From Dehalococcoidia bacterium (GTDB lineage: Bacteria > Chloroflexota > Dehalococcoidia > UBA2979), in NCBI GenBank assembly GCA_009692685.1, contig SHYS01000015.1, positions 1-22,848 on the forward strand: a DNA stretch of 22,848 bases, given 5' to 3'. The notes beneath the pieces were generated by a model. The model ran no database searches, was not told the origin of the DNA, and saw only the letters and a program-made list of their open reading frames with translations. How positions within the stretch are numbered: position 1 is the first letter of the stretch; the number at the start of each line of letters is the position of its first letter. The position numbers and the translations under genes were made by a program. Shown here one piece after another: positions 7,610-15,587 of this stretch.

Positions 7610-7730
7610 TTGGGGGTCGACGTGTTGGACGCATCGCCACAGCCGGACGCCGCCGCCCATGCCCGCGAGGTCGCTGCGCTCGCCTTCTCCTCAGAGGGCG
7701 GTCGCATCCTCGCCGGCTATGCGCCGCCGT
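7610..7730 (+). pseudogene. Possible N-terminal stub of an ECF42-type sigma factor
   Basis: TTG 7610, 7 bp after the YCII stop, opens a frame with AAAHAREVAALAFSSEGGRI followed by LAG. This is similar in pattern to the first helix of sigma region 2 in YCII-linked ECF factors (xxVxxAFRxESGRIxAxLxR). The similarity stops by about 7725, where the convergent MMPL gene ends (7717), so regions 2 (rest) and 4 are absent. The assignment depends on short similarity plus the known YCII-sigma neighbourhood. Confidence 0.35.
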
Positions 7731-10125
7731 CGCCCGCGACGCCGCTGGACATCGCGGCGGACGAGCGCGGGGACTTCTCGACGCGGAGGTCGGGGAGCCA
7801 GTGCAGCCACGTAGGCAGGTACCAGTTGGCGTCACCCAGCAGCCGCATCGTCGCCGGAACCAGCACCGTCCGCACGATGGTGGCATCGAGGAACACGGCG
7901 ACCGCGAGGCCGAGGCCCATTTGCTGGAACATCACGAGGTCACCGAGGGCGAACCCTCCGAAGACCGCGACCATGATCGCCGCCGCGCCGGTGATGATGT
8001 TCGCTGTGCTCCGGAGGCCGAACGCCACCGACTCCGTGTTCTGGTGCGTCTCGTCGAACCGCTCGCGGATCCGGCTGATCAGGAACACGTGGTAGTCCAT
8101 GCTCAGGCCGAACAGGATGGTGAACATCATCAACGGCAGCCACGCCTCGATGGCGTCGACTTTGCCGAAGCCGAGGAAGTCTGGGGCCCAGCCCCACTGG
8201 AAGACCGCGATGAGGATGCCGTACGAGGCACCGACCGACAGCAGGTTCATGATGATCGACTTGATCGGGACCACGATTGAGCGGAAGACCAGCATCAGGA
8301 GGATGAACGAGAGTCCGAGGACGTAGGCGAACACGATCGGGGTGTACTGACCCACCTGATCGAACAGGTCCATGTGGAGCGCCGTCGCCCCGCCGACGTA
8401 GACCGTCGCCCCTGACCCATCGAAGGCCGCCGGGACGATCTCGTTCCGCAGCCGGCGGATCTGGTCCTGCGCCTGTGTGCTGGGGAGGTCGCCGGTCAAG
8501 ACCACGGAGAGGGTGGCCAACTTACTGTCCTCACTGAGCACGGGAGGACGGCTCAACCGCATCTCCGGATCCTGCGAGACCTTCTGCTGGAAGTTCACGA
8601 TCGCGACCTGGACGGACGCCGCCTTCACGTCCGGCGCCTGGATCACGATGGACGTGGGGGCCAGGAAGCCCGACACGAACTTCTCGTCCAGCACGGTGAA
8701 CGCCTGACGTACTTCGTACTGTTCAGGGAGCGAGGACGGGCCAGAGGCACCGAGGCGGATACGCGTGTAGGGGATCGCGAGGACGATCAGCAGTGCCGCC
8801 GACCCGGTCACCATCACCACGGCGTTCTTCATTACGAAGTGCGCCGTCCCAGCCCAGAACCCCGTGTTGTCGTCGATAGACATCGTTGCGGCGTTGGCCG
8901 AGGCCGCCTCATGACGGGTGACCTTTCGCACGATCGAAGGCGCGAAAATAATCGCGAACGTGGCGATGGCCAGGACGCCGCGTGTTGGTCCCGGCACCGC
9001 GACGACGCCGACGCCACAGGCAAGGGCAGCGAGTCGCTGCCACTGTGCCGGGTGGAGACCCTCGATGCGGTCGCCGAGCAGCCGGAGGCAGGCCGGCAGG
9101 AGCGTCAGCGTCGCCAGCACCGCGAACACCACGACGATCGACGCGCCGATACCTAAGGCGATGAAAATCGTGTTCGGGACCAAGATCAGGCCAGTGAGTG
9201 CGATAACTACCGTGGCGCCTGAGAAGACGACCGCACGGCTGGCGGTGTCACCAGCGACGGCGATCGATTGCATCACATCATTGCCGGCGTGGCGCTGCTC
9301 GCGGTACCGGGCCATCGTGAACAGGGCGTAGTCGATGCCGACCGCGAGTCCGATCATCGTCACGACGTTTGTCACAAAGAACGACAACGGTGAGATCTGG
9401 GAGATCAGCGTCACGGAGGCGATCGTCAGCATGATCGCCACGATGCCAAGGACGACCGGCGCGAGGGCCGCTACGACCGCCCCGAACACTACGATCAGGA
9501 TGACGAAGGCGATCGGGATAACGTACAGCTCAGCCTTCAGGTCCTCTTTGGATGCTGTCTTGAACGCCTTGTTGGCACTGATGAAGCCGCCGCGCAGGAT
9601 GGTGAAGTCCTTGTTGTCGCGGAAGGGCAGGATCGCCTCGTCCAGTGTCGCTACCGACGCGATGGCTGAGTCGACGTCACCGAGGATGCGCGCGTTCACC
9701 AAGGTGGTGTGGCCGTCCTTCGAGATGAGCGCCACCTCGGCGCCCGGCTGGACCGCGGCCAGTTCGTAGACGTTCGAGGTCTGGGCGGGGTTGATCTTGT
9801 CCGGGTGCTGCCGGAGCGCCGCGGTGATGTCCGTGACGAACTTCTTGAACTCCGGCGTCTGCACCGCATACTTCTCCGAGGAGATCACGAGCGACTCGAA
9901 CAGCGGTTCGCCCTGCCATTTTTTCAGCAGTTCGCGTGCTGTCTGCGAATCCGGGTTGTCGGTGAACGAGATATCCGTGGTGAAGACACCGCCGACGATT
10001 CCCGAAGACACCATGAGCACCACGGTCGCGACCACCCAGATCCCGATGACCCGCCATGGATGTCGCGCGCTGACTGCCGAGAGTTTGCCTGTGAGCCCCA
10101 AGTCTGAGGTATTCGAACTCGTCAT
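7717..10125 (-). CDS. MMPL/RND-family membrane transporter
   Basis: This 802-residue MmpL-type protein should have 12 transmembrane helices. There is one near residue 25 (VIGIWVVATVVLMVSSGIVG), a periplasmic loop of about 150 residues, a bundle (IPIAFVILIVVFGAVVAAL, VVTMIGLAVGIDYALFTMAR, onward), a second loop and a second bundle. Both proton-relay signatures are intact: GLAVGIDYALF in TM4 and FGLSMDYHVFL in TM10, the positions of the Asp-Tyr pairs of mycobacterial MmpL3. It probably exports lipids, fatty acids or hydrophobic toxins using proton motive force. ATG 10125 overlaps the tetR stop as ATGA, so the two are translationally coupled; the upstream in-frame start would run inside tetR. 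Control by that TetR protein is inferred from the coupling. Confidence 0.92.
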   Translation of the reverse strand: MTSSNTSDLGLTGKLSAVSARHPWRVIGIWVVATVVLMVSSGIVGGVFTTDISFTDNPDSQTARELLKKWQGEPLFESLVISSEKYAVQTPEFKKFVTDITAALRQHPDKINPAQTSNVYELAAVQPGAEVALISKDGHTTLVNARILGDVDSAIASVATLDEAILPFRDNKDFTILRGGFISANKAFKTASKEDLKAELYVIPIAFVILIVVFGAVVAALAPVVLGIVAIMLTIASVTLISQISPLSFFVTNVVTMIGLAVGIDYALFTMARYREQRHAGNDVMQSIAVAGDTASRAVVFSGATVVIALTGLILVPNTIFIALGIGASIVVVFAVLATLTLLPACLRLLGDRIEGLHPAQWQRLAALACGVGVVAVPGPTRGVLAIATFAIIFAPSIVRKVTRHEAASANAATMSIDDNTGFWAGTAHFVMKNAVVMVTGSAALLIVLAIPYTRIRLGASGPSSLPEQYEVRQAFTVLDEKFVSGFLAPTSIVIQAPDVKAASVQVAIVNFQQKVSQDPEMRLSRPPVLSEDSKLATLSVVLTGDLPSTQAQDQIRRLRNEIVPAAFDGSGATVYVGGATALHMDLFDQVGQYTPIVFAYVLGLSFILLMLVFRSIVVPIKSIIMNLLSVGASYGILIAVFQWGWAPDFLGFGKVDAIEAWLPLMMFTILFGLSMDYHVFLISRIRERFDETHQNTESVAFGLRSTANIITGAAAIMVAVFGGFALGDLVMFQQMGLGLAVAVFLDATIVRTVLVPATMRLLGDANWYLPTWLHWLPDLRVEKSPRSSAAMSSGVAGDGGA

Positions 10126-10770
10126 GACACGCCCACCTTTTCGGCGTCCCCCGACGCCTTCTGCTGAATCATCAGACTGATCACGAGTTGCATCAAGAGG
10201 CGCCATGCCGCGGATGCGCGCTCCATGTCGCGCAATGGCATCGAGAGGGCGGAGAGCCCGACGATGGTCGAATGCAGGAGGAGCGCCAGCGCGTCGGCGT
10301 CGGCATCCGGGTTCGCTTCGCCCGCGGCCTGCGCCGCGCGGATGATCCCGGCAAGGTCGCCGAGGGTGTTCCGGAGCGGCTCCTCGAGGCGTTCGCGCAA
10401 GGCCTCGTCACGACGGCCCGCAAGGTACGACTGCGAGGCGCAGGGTGCAGTCGTCCTGCCACCCCGGCATCGTGAGGCCTTCCGCGACGTGTTCACCGAG
10501 CAGACGGAAGCCCTCGCCCGGAGTCGGCGCAACCTCGGTCACCTGCACCATGACCTCGTGGTACATGCGCATGCATTCACCGACGACGGCGGTGATCAGG
10601 TCGGCCTTGCCGGGGAAGTACCGGTAGCGCGTGACCGGTGCGAGGTCGCATGCGGTCGCGATCTCCTGCATCGTCGTGGCGGTGTAACCCTTCTCGATGC
10701 AGGCACGGCCAGCGGCCGCCAGGATCTCTTGACGACGCTCCTCGAGGTAGCGGTCAGGCACCTTCGCCAT
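10122..10770 (-). pseudogene. TetR-family regulator gene with a one-base frameshift
   Basis: ATG 10770 gives a normal TetR DNA-binding domain (EERRQEILAAAGRACIEKGY, then TMQEIATACDLAPVTRYRYF with the helix-turn-helix, and PGKADLITAVV). The frame derails after DDCTLRLA and ends in a spurious tail at 10408. The ligand-binding half continues in the next frame with SYLAGRRDEALRERLEEPLR and ends at 10122. Removing one base at 10431 joins the halves (RLA-SYLAGRR) into 215 residues, a normal TetR length. It is followed by the MMPL gene with ATGA overlap and preceded by a 44-codon ORF. The shift is either a real inactivation, which would derepress the pump, or an assembly indel. I favour an originally intact autoregulated tetR-MMPL operon. 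Confidence 0.85.
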
Positions 10771-10772
10771 CG

Positions 10773-10907
10773 TTAGCGGCGGTCGGAGTGCGCCGGCAGG
10801 GGCAACTGCGCGCAGAGCGCCTCTTGGTAGTCGCGCCTGGCCTCGTCATAACGAGGACCACCTCGGCGGATGGGAAAGAGGGCGGAGTAATAATCGCGGA
10901 GACGCAT
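10773..10907 (-). CDS. Small 44-residue ORF leading the tetR-MMPL operon
   Basis: ATG 10907 is preceded by AAGGAA about 8 nt upstream, the clearest ribosome site in this operon, and the TAA at 10773-10775 lies 2 bp before the tetR ATG. The product begins MRLRDYYSALFPIRRGG, continues with RYDEARRDYQEALCAQLPLP, and is rich in Arg and Tyr with one Cys. Third-position GC fits the neighbours. I recognise no family. It is too polar for a membrane peptide. It could be a real microprotein co-regulated with the pump, a leader peptide coupling translation into tetR, or the stub of a larger lost gene. Existence as an ORF is certain; expression is inferred from the ribosome site and spacing. Confidence 0.55.
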   Translation of the reverse strand: MRLRDYYSALFPIRRGGPRYDEARRDYQEALCAQLPLPAHSDRR

Positions 10908-10924
10908 CGACGGTTCCTTGGTGT

Positions 10925-10933
10925 GGGGGGGGG
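10925..10933. repeat. G9 homopolymer in the operon leader
   Basis: Nine consecutive G (C9 on the transcribed minus strand) lie 17 nt upstream of the 44-codon ORF. Such tracts are prone to slippage in the cell and in sequencing. Confidence 0.7.
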
Positions 10934-10963
10934 TGATCCCACAATCACATTGAGCACGACTCG

Positions 10964-10981
10964 TTCATTCGGATGAATGAA
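10964..10981. promoter_or_regulatory. Candidate TetR operator 1
   Basis: TTCATTC-GGAT-GAATGAA has perfect 7-bp arms and a 4-bp spacer. It lies about 57 bp upstream of the first gene of the smORF-tetR-MMPL operon, where an autoregulatory TetR would bind. It is AT-richer than its surroundings. Confidence 0.5.
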
Positions 10982-10988
10982 AGTTCAG

Positions 10989-11002
10989 CGTGATGAATCA
11001 CG
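10989..11002. promoter_or_regulatory. Candidate operator 2
   Basis: CGTGAT-GA-ATCACG has perfect 6-bp arms and sits 7 bp from the first inverted repeat. The two dyads are centred 23 bp apart (about two helical turns), so two dimers could bind one face of the DNA. A direct TTCAG flanks this dyad on both sides. Confidence 0.45.
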
Positions 11003-11059
11003 GTTCAGTATTGGCAAGCGGCCAAGGGGTACACGTCTGACGATCTGAATCTGGAACGC

Positions 11060-12451
11060 CTACTTCAGGCTGGCAAGGATCTCCGCGTCCGGGTCGAGAT
11101 AGGGGAGCAGCGCGTCCATCAGGTCGGTTTTCGACTCTAGCGTGCGCCCGAGGCCGGACAGTAGCCCCATGACCCGCGCGATCAGGATGACGTCACCGGG
11201 CACGTCGATGAGCGGGTTGGCACGCAAGACCTTCCCCAGTCGCTGGTTCACTTCTGCGACCATTGCCTGGTCGGCGTAGGCCTTGCCGGAACGCAGGACG
11301 TCGCCGAGGAAAGCCTCGCCGAGGGCGGTGTAGGTCTCCGCGTTCTCCTCGCGGGTGCGGAAGCCCATGTCGCTCATCGTGGCGGAGATCGCCTCGGGCT
11401 GCTGGGCCACGATGGCGCTAGTGAGCACGATCATCTGCTGGCGGAACTCCTCCGGAATGCGCTTCGTCAGCCCGAAGTCCACGAGCGCGATCCGCGCCTT
11501 GCCGCCCGGTGTTTTCGAGGGCAGCACGAAGACATTCCCCGGATGCGGGTCGGCGTGGAACATTCCGCGCCGCAGGATCATCTCGTTGAACAGGTCGATC
11601 AGCGTGTCAGCGACCGTCGGTGGGTCGACTCCGGCCGCCCGCAGCGCCGCGACGTCGCTGATCTTGATGCCATCGATGAAGTCCATCGTGAGCACTTTGC
11701 GCGTCGAGAGCGCCCGATGGATCCGAGGCACCACCACGTCGTCGCGATCGGACAGCATTACGCGGAGTTCCTCGGCGGCGTTGGCTTCATGGACGAAGTC
11801 GACTTCGTCGGGCGCGGAGCGGCGCATCTCGGCGGCGATCGGGCGGAAGTCGATGATGTTCTCGAACCTCGACCACACGTTCGCGAGGAAGGTGATCGCC
11901 TGGAGGTCCCACTCGACGATGCGGTCGATCCCGGGGTATTGCACCTTCACCGCGACATCGGTGCCGTCGTGCATGCGCGCGCGATACACCTGGGCCAGCG
12001 AGGCTGCGGCGATGGACTGGTTGTCGAATTCCGCGAACAGCCTGTCGACGGGACCGCCCAGTTCGCGCTCGATGACCGGACGGATCTCCGCCCACGGCCT
12101 CGGTGGCACCTGGTCATGTACGAGCGACAGCGTGGTCACGTACTCGTCCATCAGCACGTCGGCGCGGGAGCCGAGGAACTGACAGGTCTTGATGATCAAT
12201 CCCTGCTGTTTGATTGCGCGATGCACGACTGCCTCGGCGGCATGGAGGTGGAAGCGATGCGTCGCCTCCGTCATCGCCTCGACGGCCTTCCGTCGGCGCT
12301 GCAGGCGCAGCCAGCGCCAGCGTACCCAGAGCCCGGCCACCGTCGCGCCCAACGACACGAGGCGTCGCAGGCGCCCGTACGGCGGGTGGATCGATGTCTC
12401 GCGCATCTGGCGCAGCATGCGCTGCTCACCGGGAGAGGGGGTCGAGGTCAT
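11060..12451 (-). CDS. ABC1/UbiB (AarF/ADCK)-family atypical kinase
   Basis: This 463-residue protein has the UbiB kinase-like fold: the A-rich loop AAASLAQVYRA (about 148-158), the lysine strand VAVKVQYPG (Lys169), DFVHEANA (about 218), the catalytic HADPHPGN (about 299-306) and the metal-binding DFG in LVDFGLTK (about 325). The family-defining KxGQ motif reads KTCQ (residues 88-91), with Cys for Gly, followed by normal FLGSRADVLMDEYV. Start ATG 12451 (MTSTPSPGEQ) is chosen because GGAG lies 7 nt upstream; ATG 12538 would add 29 Arg/Trp-rich residues without support. Relatives assist quinone or lipid metabolism as ATPases rather than protein kinases. No ubiquinone genes are near, so the substrate pathway is unknown. 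It is divergent from the first P450. Confidence 0.9.
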   Translation of the reverse strand: MTSTPSPGEQRMLRQMRETSIHPPYGRLRRLVSLGATVAGLWVRWRWLRLQRRRKAVEAMTEATHRFHLHAAEAVVHRAIKQQGLIIKTCQFLGSRADVLMDEYVTTLSLVHDQVPPRPWAEIRPVIERELGGPVDRLFAEFDNQSIAAASLAQVYRARMHDGTDVAVKVQYPGIDRIVEWDLQAITFLANVWSRFENIIDFRPIAAEMRRSAPDEVDFVHEANAAEELRVMLSDRDDVVVPRIHRALSTRKVLTMDFIDGIKISDVAALRAAGVDPPTVADTLIDLFNEMILRRGMFHADPHPGNVFVLPSKTPGGKARIALVDFGLTKRIPEEFRQQMIVLTSAIVAQQPEAISATMSDMGFRTREENAETYTALGEAFLGDVLRSGKAYADQAMVAEVNQRLGKVLRANPLIDVPGDVILIARVMGLLSGLGRTLESKTDLMDALLPYLDPDAEILASLK

Positions 12452-12552
12452 CGGCGCGCTCCACCGAGGGCGTCCCGCAGGCTGGCGGAACCGCACGCCC
12501 TTGCCCTTCCAGAATAGCAGCGGCCCACGGAGAGGCATCGAGGCGTGCGTGG

Positions 12553-12558
12553 TAGCCT
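12553..12558 (+). promoter_or_regulatory. -10 box (TAGCCT) of the first P450
   Basis: TAGCCT is followed by 6 nt and GTG 12565, with no Shine-Dalgarno sequence. This is the leaderless layout. Confidence 0.5.
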
Positions 12559-12564
12559 CCGCGC

Positions 12565-13776
12565 GTGGCGTTCTTCAACCCATTTCGTCCGTCATACGTG
12601 CAGGATCCGTACCCGGCGCTGGCGCGTCTGCGGGCGGATGACCCGGTCTTCCGCAGCCGTGAACTCGATGGCTGGGTACTGACGAGGCATGCCGACTGCG
12701 CCTATGTCCTGCGCGAACAGGCCCTCTTCGGCAACGACCCCACGACTGCCAGTGGGGGCATGCGCAGCCACGTCCAAGACGCGCGGGCGAAGTCGCCCCT
12801 CGGGTCTGCGCCCACCCTCGGTGCTGCCGACCCGCCGATCCACCCGCGCCTGCGAGGGTTGATCGGCCGGGCCTTCACGCCTCGGATGGTCGAGGAGGAG
12901 CGCGCCGTCGCGGCCGAGATTGCACGTACGCTACTCGACGAGGTGCCAGCCGGGCAGCCGTTCGAATTCATGGCGCACCTCGCCGAACCGCTGCCCGTGA
13001 TCGTGATCAGCGACCTTCTGGGCCTTGACGATGACGAGCGTGGGCCAGTACGTGAGTGGGCGCAGGCCCTCGTGCGCGTGATCGCCGGAGGCGAACTGCC
13101 CCCCGAGGCGTACCGCGAGGGTGAAGCCGCGAAGGCGGGGCTCTTCGACTTTCTGCGGTCGTACACAGAGCGTCACGCGGGCGACACGGGCAAGAAGGTG
13201 ATCTCGATCCTGGTGGAGGCCGAGGCACAGGGTGACCGGCTCTCGCTGGACGAGCTCCTGTTGTTCACCGTGTTCCTGTACACCGCCGGCAGCGGCCCCA
13301 CTGCCTACATGCTCGGTAACGCACTCGCCGCGCTTCTCGCGCACCCGACAGCCCTCGATGCCGTGCGCGCCGACCGTTCGCTCATTCGGAACGCCATCGA
13401 GGAGTCGCTGCGCTGGGACAGCGCAATACAAGTGCTCCTCCGCTTCGCGCGCGAGGACTGCGAGGTAGGCGGACGCAAAATTGTGCAGGGAGACACGCTG
13501 TACGTGATGGTGGGGGCCGCGCATCGCGATCCTGCCGTGTTCACCAGTCCGGACACTTTCGATATCAAGCGACCGATCACGAACGCACAGTTGCTCGCCT
13601 TCGGAGCCGGGCCGCACTTCTGTCTGGGCCAGCCACTCGCGTTCGTGGAAGGCGAGGCGGCACTCGGCGCACTTCTCGACCGCTACCCGCGGCTGCAGGC
13701 TGCCCCCGGCGGCATGGAGCGAGGTGGCACGTTCCTGCTGCGGGGCCACCGGCGTCTGCTCCTCGCCGGGCGATAG
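12565..13776 (+). CDS. Cytochrome P450 (class I, soluble) with atypical I-helix
   Basis: This 403-residue protein is the usual size of a soluble bacterial P450. The N-terminus MAFFNPFRPSYVQDPYPALA has the substrate-access proline pattern. The K-helix ExxR is EESLR (Glu280, Arg283) and the heme loop is FGAGPHFCLGQPLA with Cys353 as ligand. The I-helix reads YTAGSGPTAYML (A241-T246): the conserved acid/Thr pair of AGxETT is replaced by Gly-Pro, which should alter proton delivery and oxygen activation. It needs a ferredoxin and reductase, not seen nearby. GTG start with a -10 box 6 nt away. It belongs to a tandem of three related P450s. The substrate is unknown; fatty acid, terpenoid and steroid are all possible, and a non-monooxygenase reaction is conceivable. 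Confidence 0.93.
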   Translation: MAFFNPFRPSYVQDPYPALARLRADDPVFRSRELDGWVLTRHADCAYVLREQALFGNDPTTASGGMRSHVQDARAKSPLGSAPTLGAADPPIHPRLRGLIGRAFTPRMVEEERAVAAEIARTLLDEVPAGQPFEFMAHLAEPLPVIVISDLLGLDDDERGPVREWAQALVRVIAGGELPPEAYREGEAAKAGLFDFLRSYTERHAGDTGKKVISILVEAEAQGDRLSLDELLLFTVFLYTAGSGPTAYMLGNALAALLAHPTALDAVRADRSLIRNAIEESLRWDSAIQVLLRFAREDCEVGGRKIVQGDTLYVMVGAAHRDPAVFTSPDTFDIKRPITNAQLLAFGAGPHFCLGQPLAFVEGEAALGALLDRYPRLQAAPGGMERGGTFLLRGHRRLLLAGR

Positions 13777-13787
13777 CGAGGCCAGGT

Positions 13788-14344
13788 GTGGCGTACTTCA
13801 ACCCGATGCGCTTCTCCTACATCGCTTGACCCGTACCCGGCTCTCGCGCGCCTGCGCGCGGAAGCCTCCGTGTTCTTCTCTGAGCCGCACGAGGCGTAGA
13901 TTGTCACGTCGTACCCGGAGCGCTCGCCGGGTCGCGTAGGCGAGCGAATTCGAGGCCAGCGCGCGCGCCAGTTACTCGGCGACACACCGCGCATCGGCCA
14001 GAGCGACACGTGCATCGACGCTGCGAGGACGTCGGATTCTCGCCGGCGCGACCGTCCTCGCGCATGTCGCCGCCGCGAACCGCGACCCGGCCGCGTTTCC
14101 CGACCCCGATCGCTTCGATGTCGCCCGTCGCGGCGAACGGCACCTGTCGCTCGGCATGGGCGCCCACTACTGCATCGGTGCGCCTCTGGCGAAGGTCGAG
14201 GCGGAGGCCGACTCCCGAGCCCTACTCACGCGCCTTACCTCGATCCGCCTGGTGGCACGGGTGGTACTCCCACGCGGCCCGGACTGGATGCTGCAGAGCG
14301 CTGGCGCTGTGCAGCTTGAGACGGGGGAACTGCTGAGGAGATAG
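13788..14344 (+). pseudogene. Degenerate cytochrome P450
   Basis: GTG 13788, 9 bp after the previous P450 stop region, gives MAYFNPMRFSYIA then TGA. One base later the frame resumes as DPYPALARLRAEASVFFSEP and hits TAG 13897-13899 where relatives have Trp. The central ~240 residues (helices C to K) are essentially gone. The C-terminal third reappears (RCEDV in one frame, [20 protein letters not shown] in another, heme loop [14 protein letters not shown], cysteine intact) and ends at 14344. At least two frameshifts, a nonsense codon and a large deletion make this a true pseudogene, not a sequencing artefact. It is a third paralogue of its two intact neighbours. Confidence 0.88.
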
Positions 14345-14360
14345 TGCTGCCGTTCTGCGG

Positions 14361-14366
14361 TAGGCT
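14361..14366 (+). promoter_or_regulatory. -10 box (TAGGCT) of the second intact P450
   Basis: TAGGCT is followed by 6 nt (GGATCC) and ATG 14373, with no Shine-Dalgarno sequence. Spacing is identical to the box at 12553. Confidence 0.5.
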
Positions 14367-14372
14367 GGATCC

Positions 14373-15587
14373 ATGGCCGCAGGCGTCTTCTTCAATCCCT
14401 TCGTCCCGTCCTTCCGCACTAACCCGTACCTCCAACTCGGGCGGCTGCGCGAGGGCGATCCGGTCCACCGCAGCGAAGCACTGCAGGCCTGGGTACTGAC
14501 CCGCTATGACGACTGCCTGCGCGTGATGCGCGACGCCGAGACGTTCTCTTCCGACGTGATGCAGGCGGGCGGCTCACTGGCGACGGCGCTGCGCGAGCAA
14601 CGGCGCGAGACGCCCCTCGGCGAGACGCGCACCGTCCTTGGCTCTGATCCCCCGACGCACACCCAGCTGCGCAGCATCGTGAACCGCGCGTTCACGCCTC
14701 GACGGGCGGCGGCGCTCCGCCCTCACATCGAAGACGTCACGGCCAGCCTACTGGCGCAAGCACCAGACGAGGGAGAGTGGAACCTCATGCGGGGTCTCGC
14801 GCAACCACTGCCGGTGATCGTAATCGCCGAACTACTCGGTGTACCGGTCGAGGATCGCGACCGCTTCCGTACGTGGTCGCAAGCACTCGCGGCGACGACG
14901 AACCTGCTTCAGGACGCGCCCACGAGACACGGCGCGGTTGCCGCGGCGAAGGAACTGCGCGAGTACCTCGAAGCCGTAGTCGCGGAACGCGTGGCGGCGC
15001 CTCAGGACGACCTCATCTCGGCGCTGCTGGAGGCGGAGTCCGAGGGCGCCCGGCTCACACGGGAGGAAGTGCTCGCGTTCGCCATTCTGCTGCTCGTGGC
15101 CGGGAACGAGACCACGACGAACCTCATCGGCAACGGGACGCTGCTGCTCACGGGGTACCCGGAGGCACTCGCCGCGCTGCGCGCAGATGCCGAGGGCATC
15201 CCGACGGCGGTCGAGGAGATGCTGCGATACGACAGCCCGGTGCAGGGCCTTGCGCGGTTCGTCGCCCGGGATACCGAGGTCGGTGGCCAGGCGATCGCGA
15301 AGGGCGATGTCGTCCTCTGCATGCTTGGTGGCGCGAACCGCGACCCGAGGCAGTTCATGGACGCCGACCTCTTTGATGTCACGCGGGCCGAAAACCGCCA
15401 TCTCTCGTTCGGGCAGGGGATCCACTTCTGCCTCGGCGCACCGCTGGCACGGCTCGAGGCGGACGTGGCTTTCCGAGCGCTGCTCGCGCGCTGGCCCTCG
15501 ATGCGATTGGCGGACGGCGGCCTGGAGCGCGGCGGGACGTTCCTCTTGCGTGGCCCCTCGCGAGTCACGCTCGCTGTCGGGCGCTAG
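14373..15587 (+). CDS. Cytochrome P450 (class I, soluble), canonical
   Basis: This is a 404-residue P450. N-terminal FFNPFVPSFRTNPYLQLGRL parallels the upstream paralogue. The I-helix is canonical AGNETT (243-248), the K-helix is EEMLR (Glu282, Arg285) with RYDSPVQGLAR after it, and the heme loop is FGQGIHFCLGAPLAR with Cys353. All catalytic elements are intact, so it should be an active monooxygenase given redox partners from elsewhere in the genome. The two intact enzymes share N-terminus, length and a C-terminal ERGGTFLLRG end, pointing to local gene duplication. The 3' end overlaps the convergent MFS gene by 4 bp. Substrate unknown. Confidence 0.95.
   Translation: MAAGVFFNPFVPSFRTNPYLQLGRLREGDPVHRSEALQAWVLTRYDDCLRVMRDAETFSSDVMQAGGSLATALREQRRETPLGETRTVLGSDPPTHTQLRSIVNRAFTPRRAAALRPHIEDVTASLLAQAPDEGEWNLMRGLAQPLPVIVIAELLGVPVEDRDRFRTWSQALAATTNLLQDAPTRHGAVAAAKELREYLEAVVAERVAAPQDDLISALLEAESEGARLTREEVLAFAILLLVAGNETTTNLIGNGTLLLTGYPEALAALRADAEGIPTAVEEMLRYDSPVQGLARFVARDTEVGGQAIAKGDVVLCMLGGANRDPRQFMDADLFDVTRAENRHLSFGQGIHFCLGAPLARLEADVAFRALLARWPSMRLADGGLERGGTFLLRGPSRVTLAVGR

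Noticed and set aside
11543..12517. 324-codon plus-strand frame opposite the ABC1 gene
   Set aside because: Antisense to a gene with full kinase motifs; no family signature of its own.
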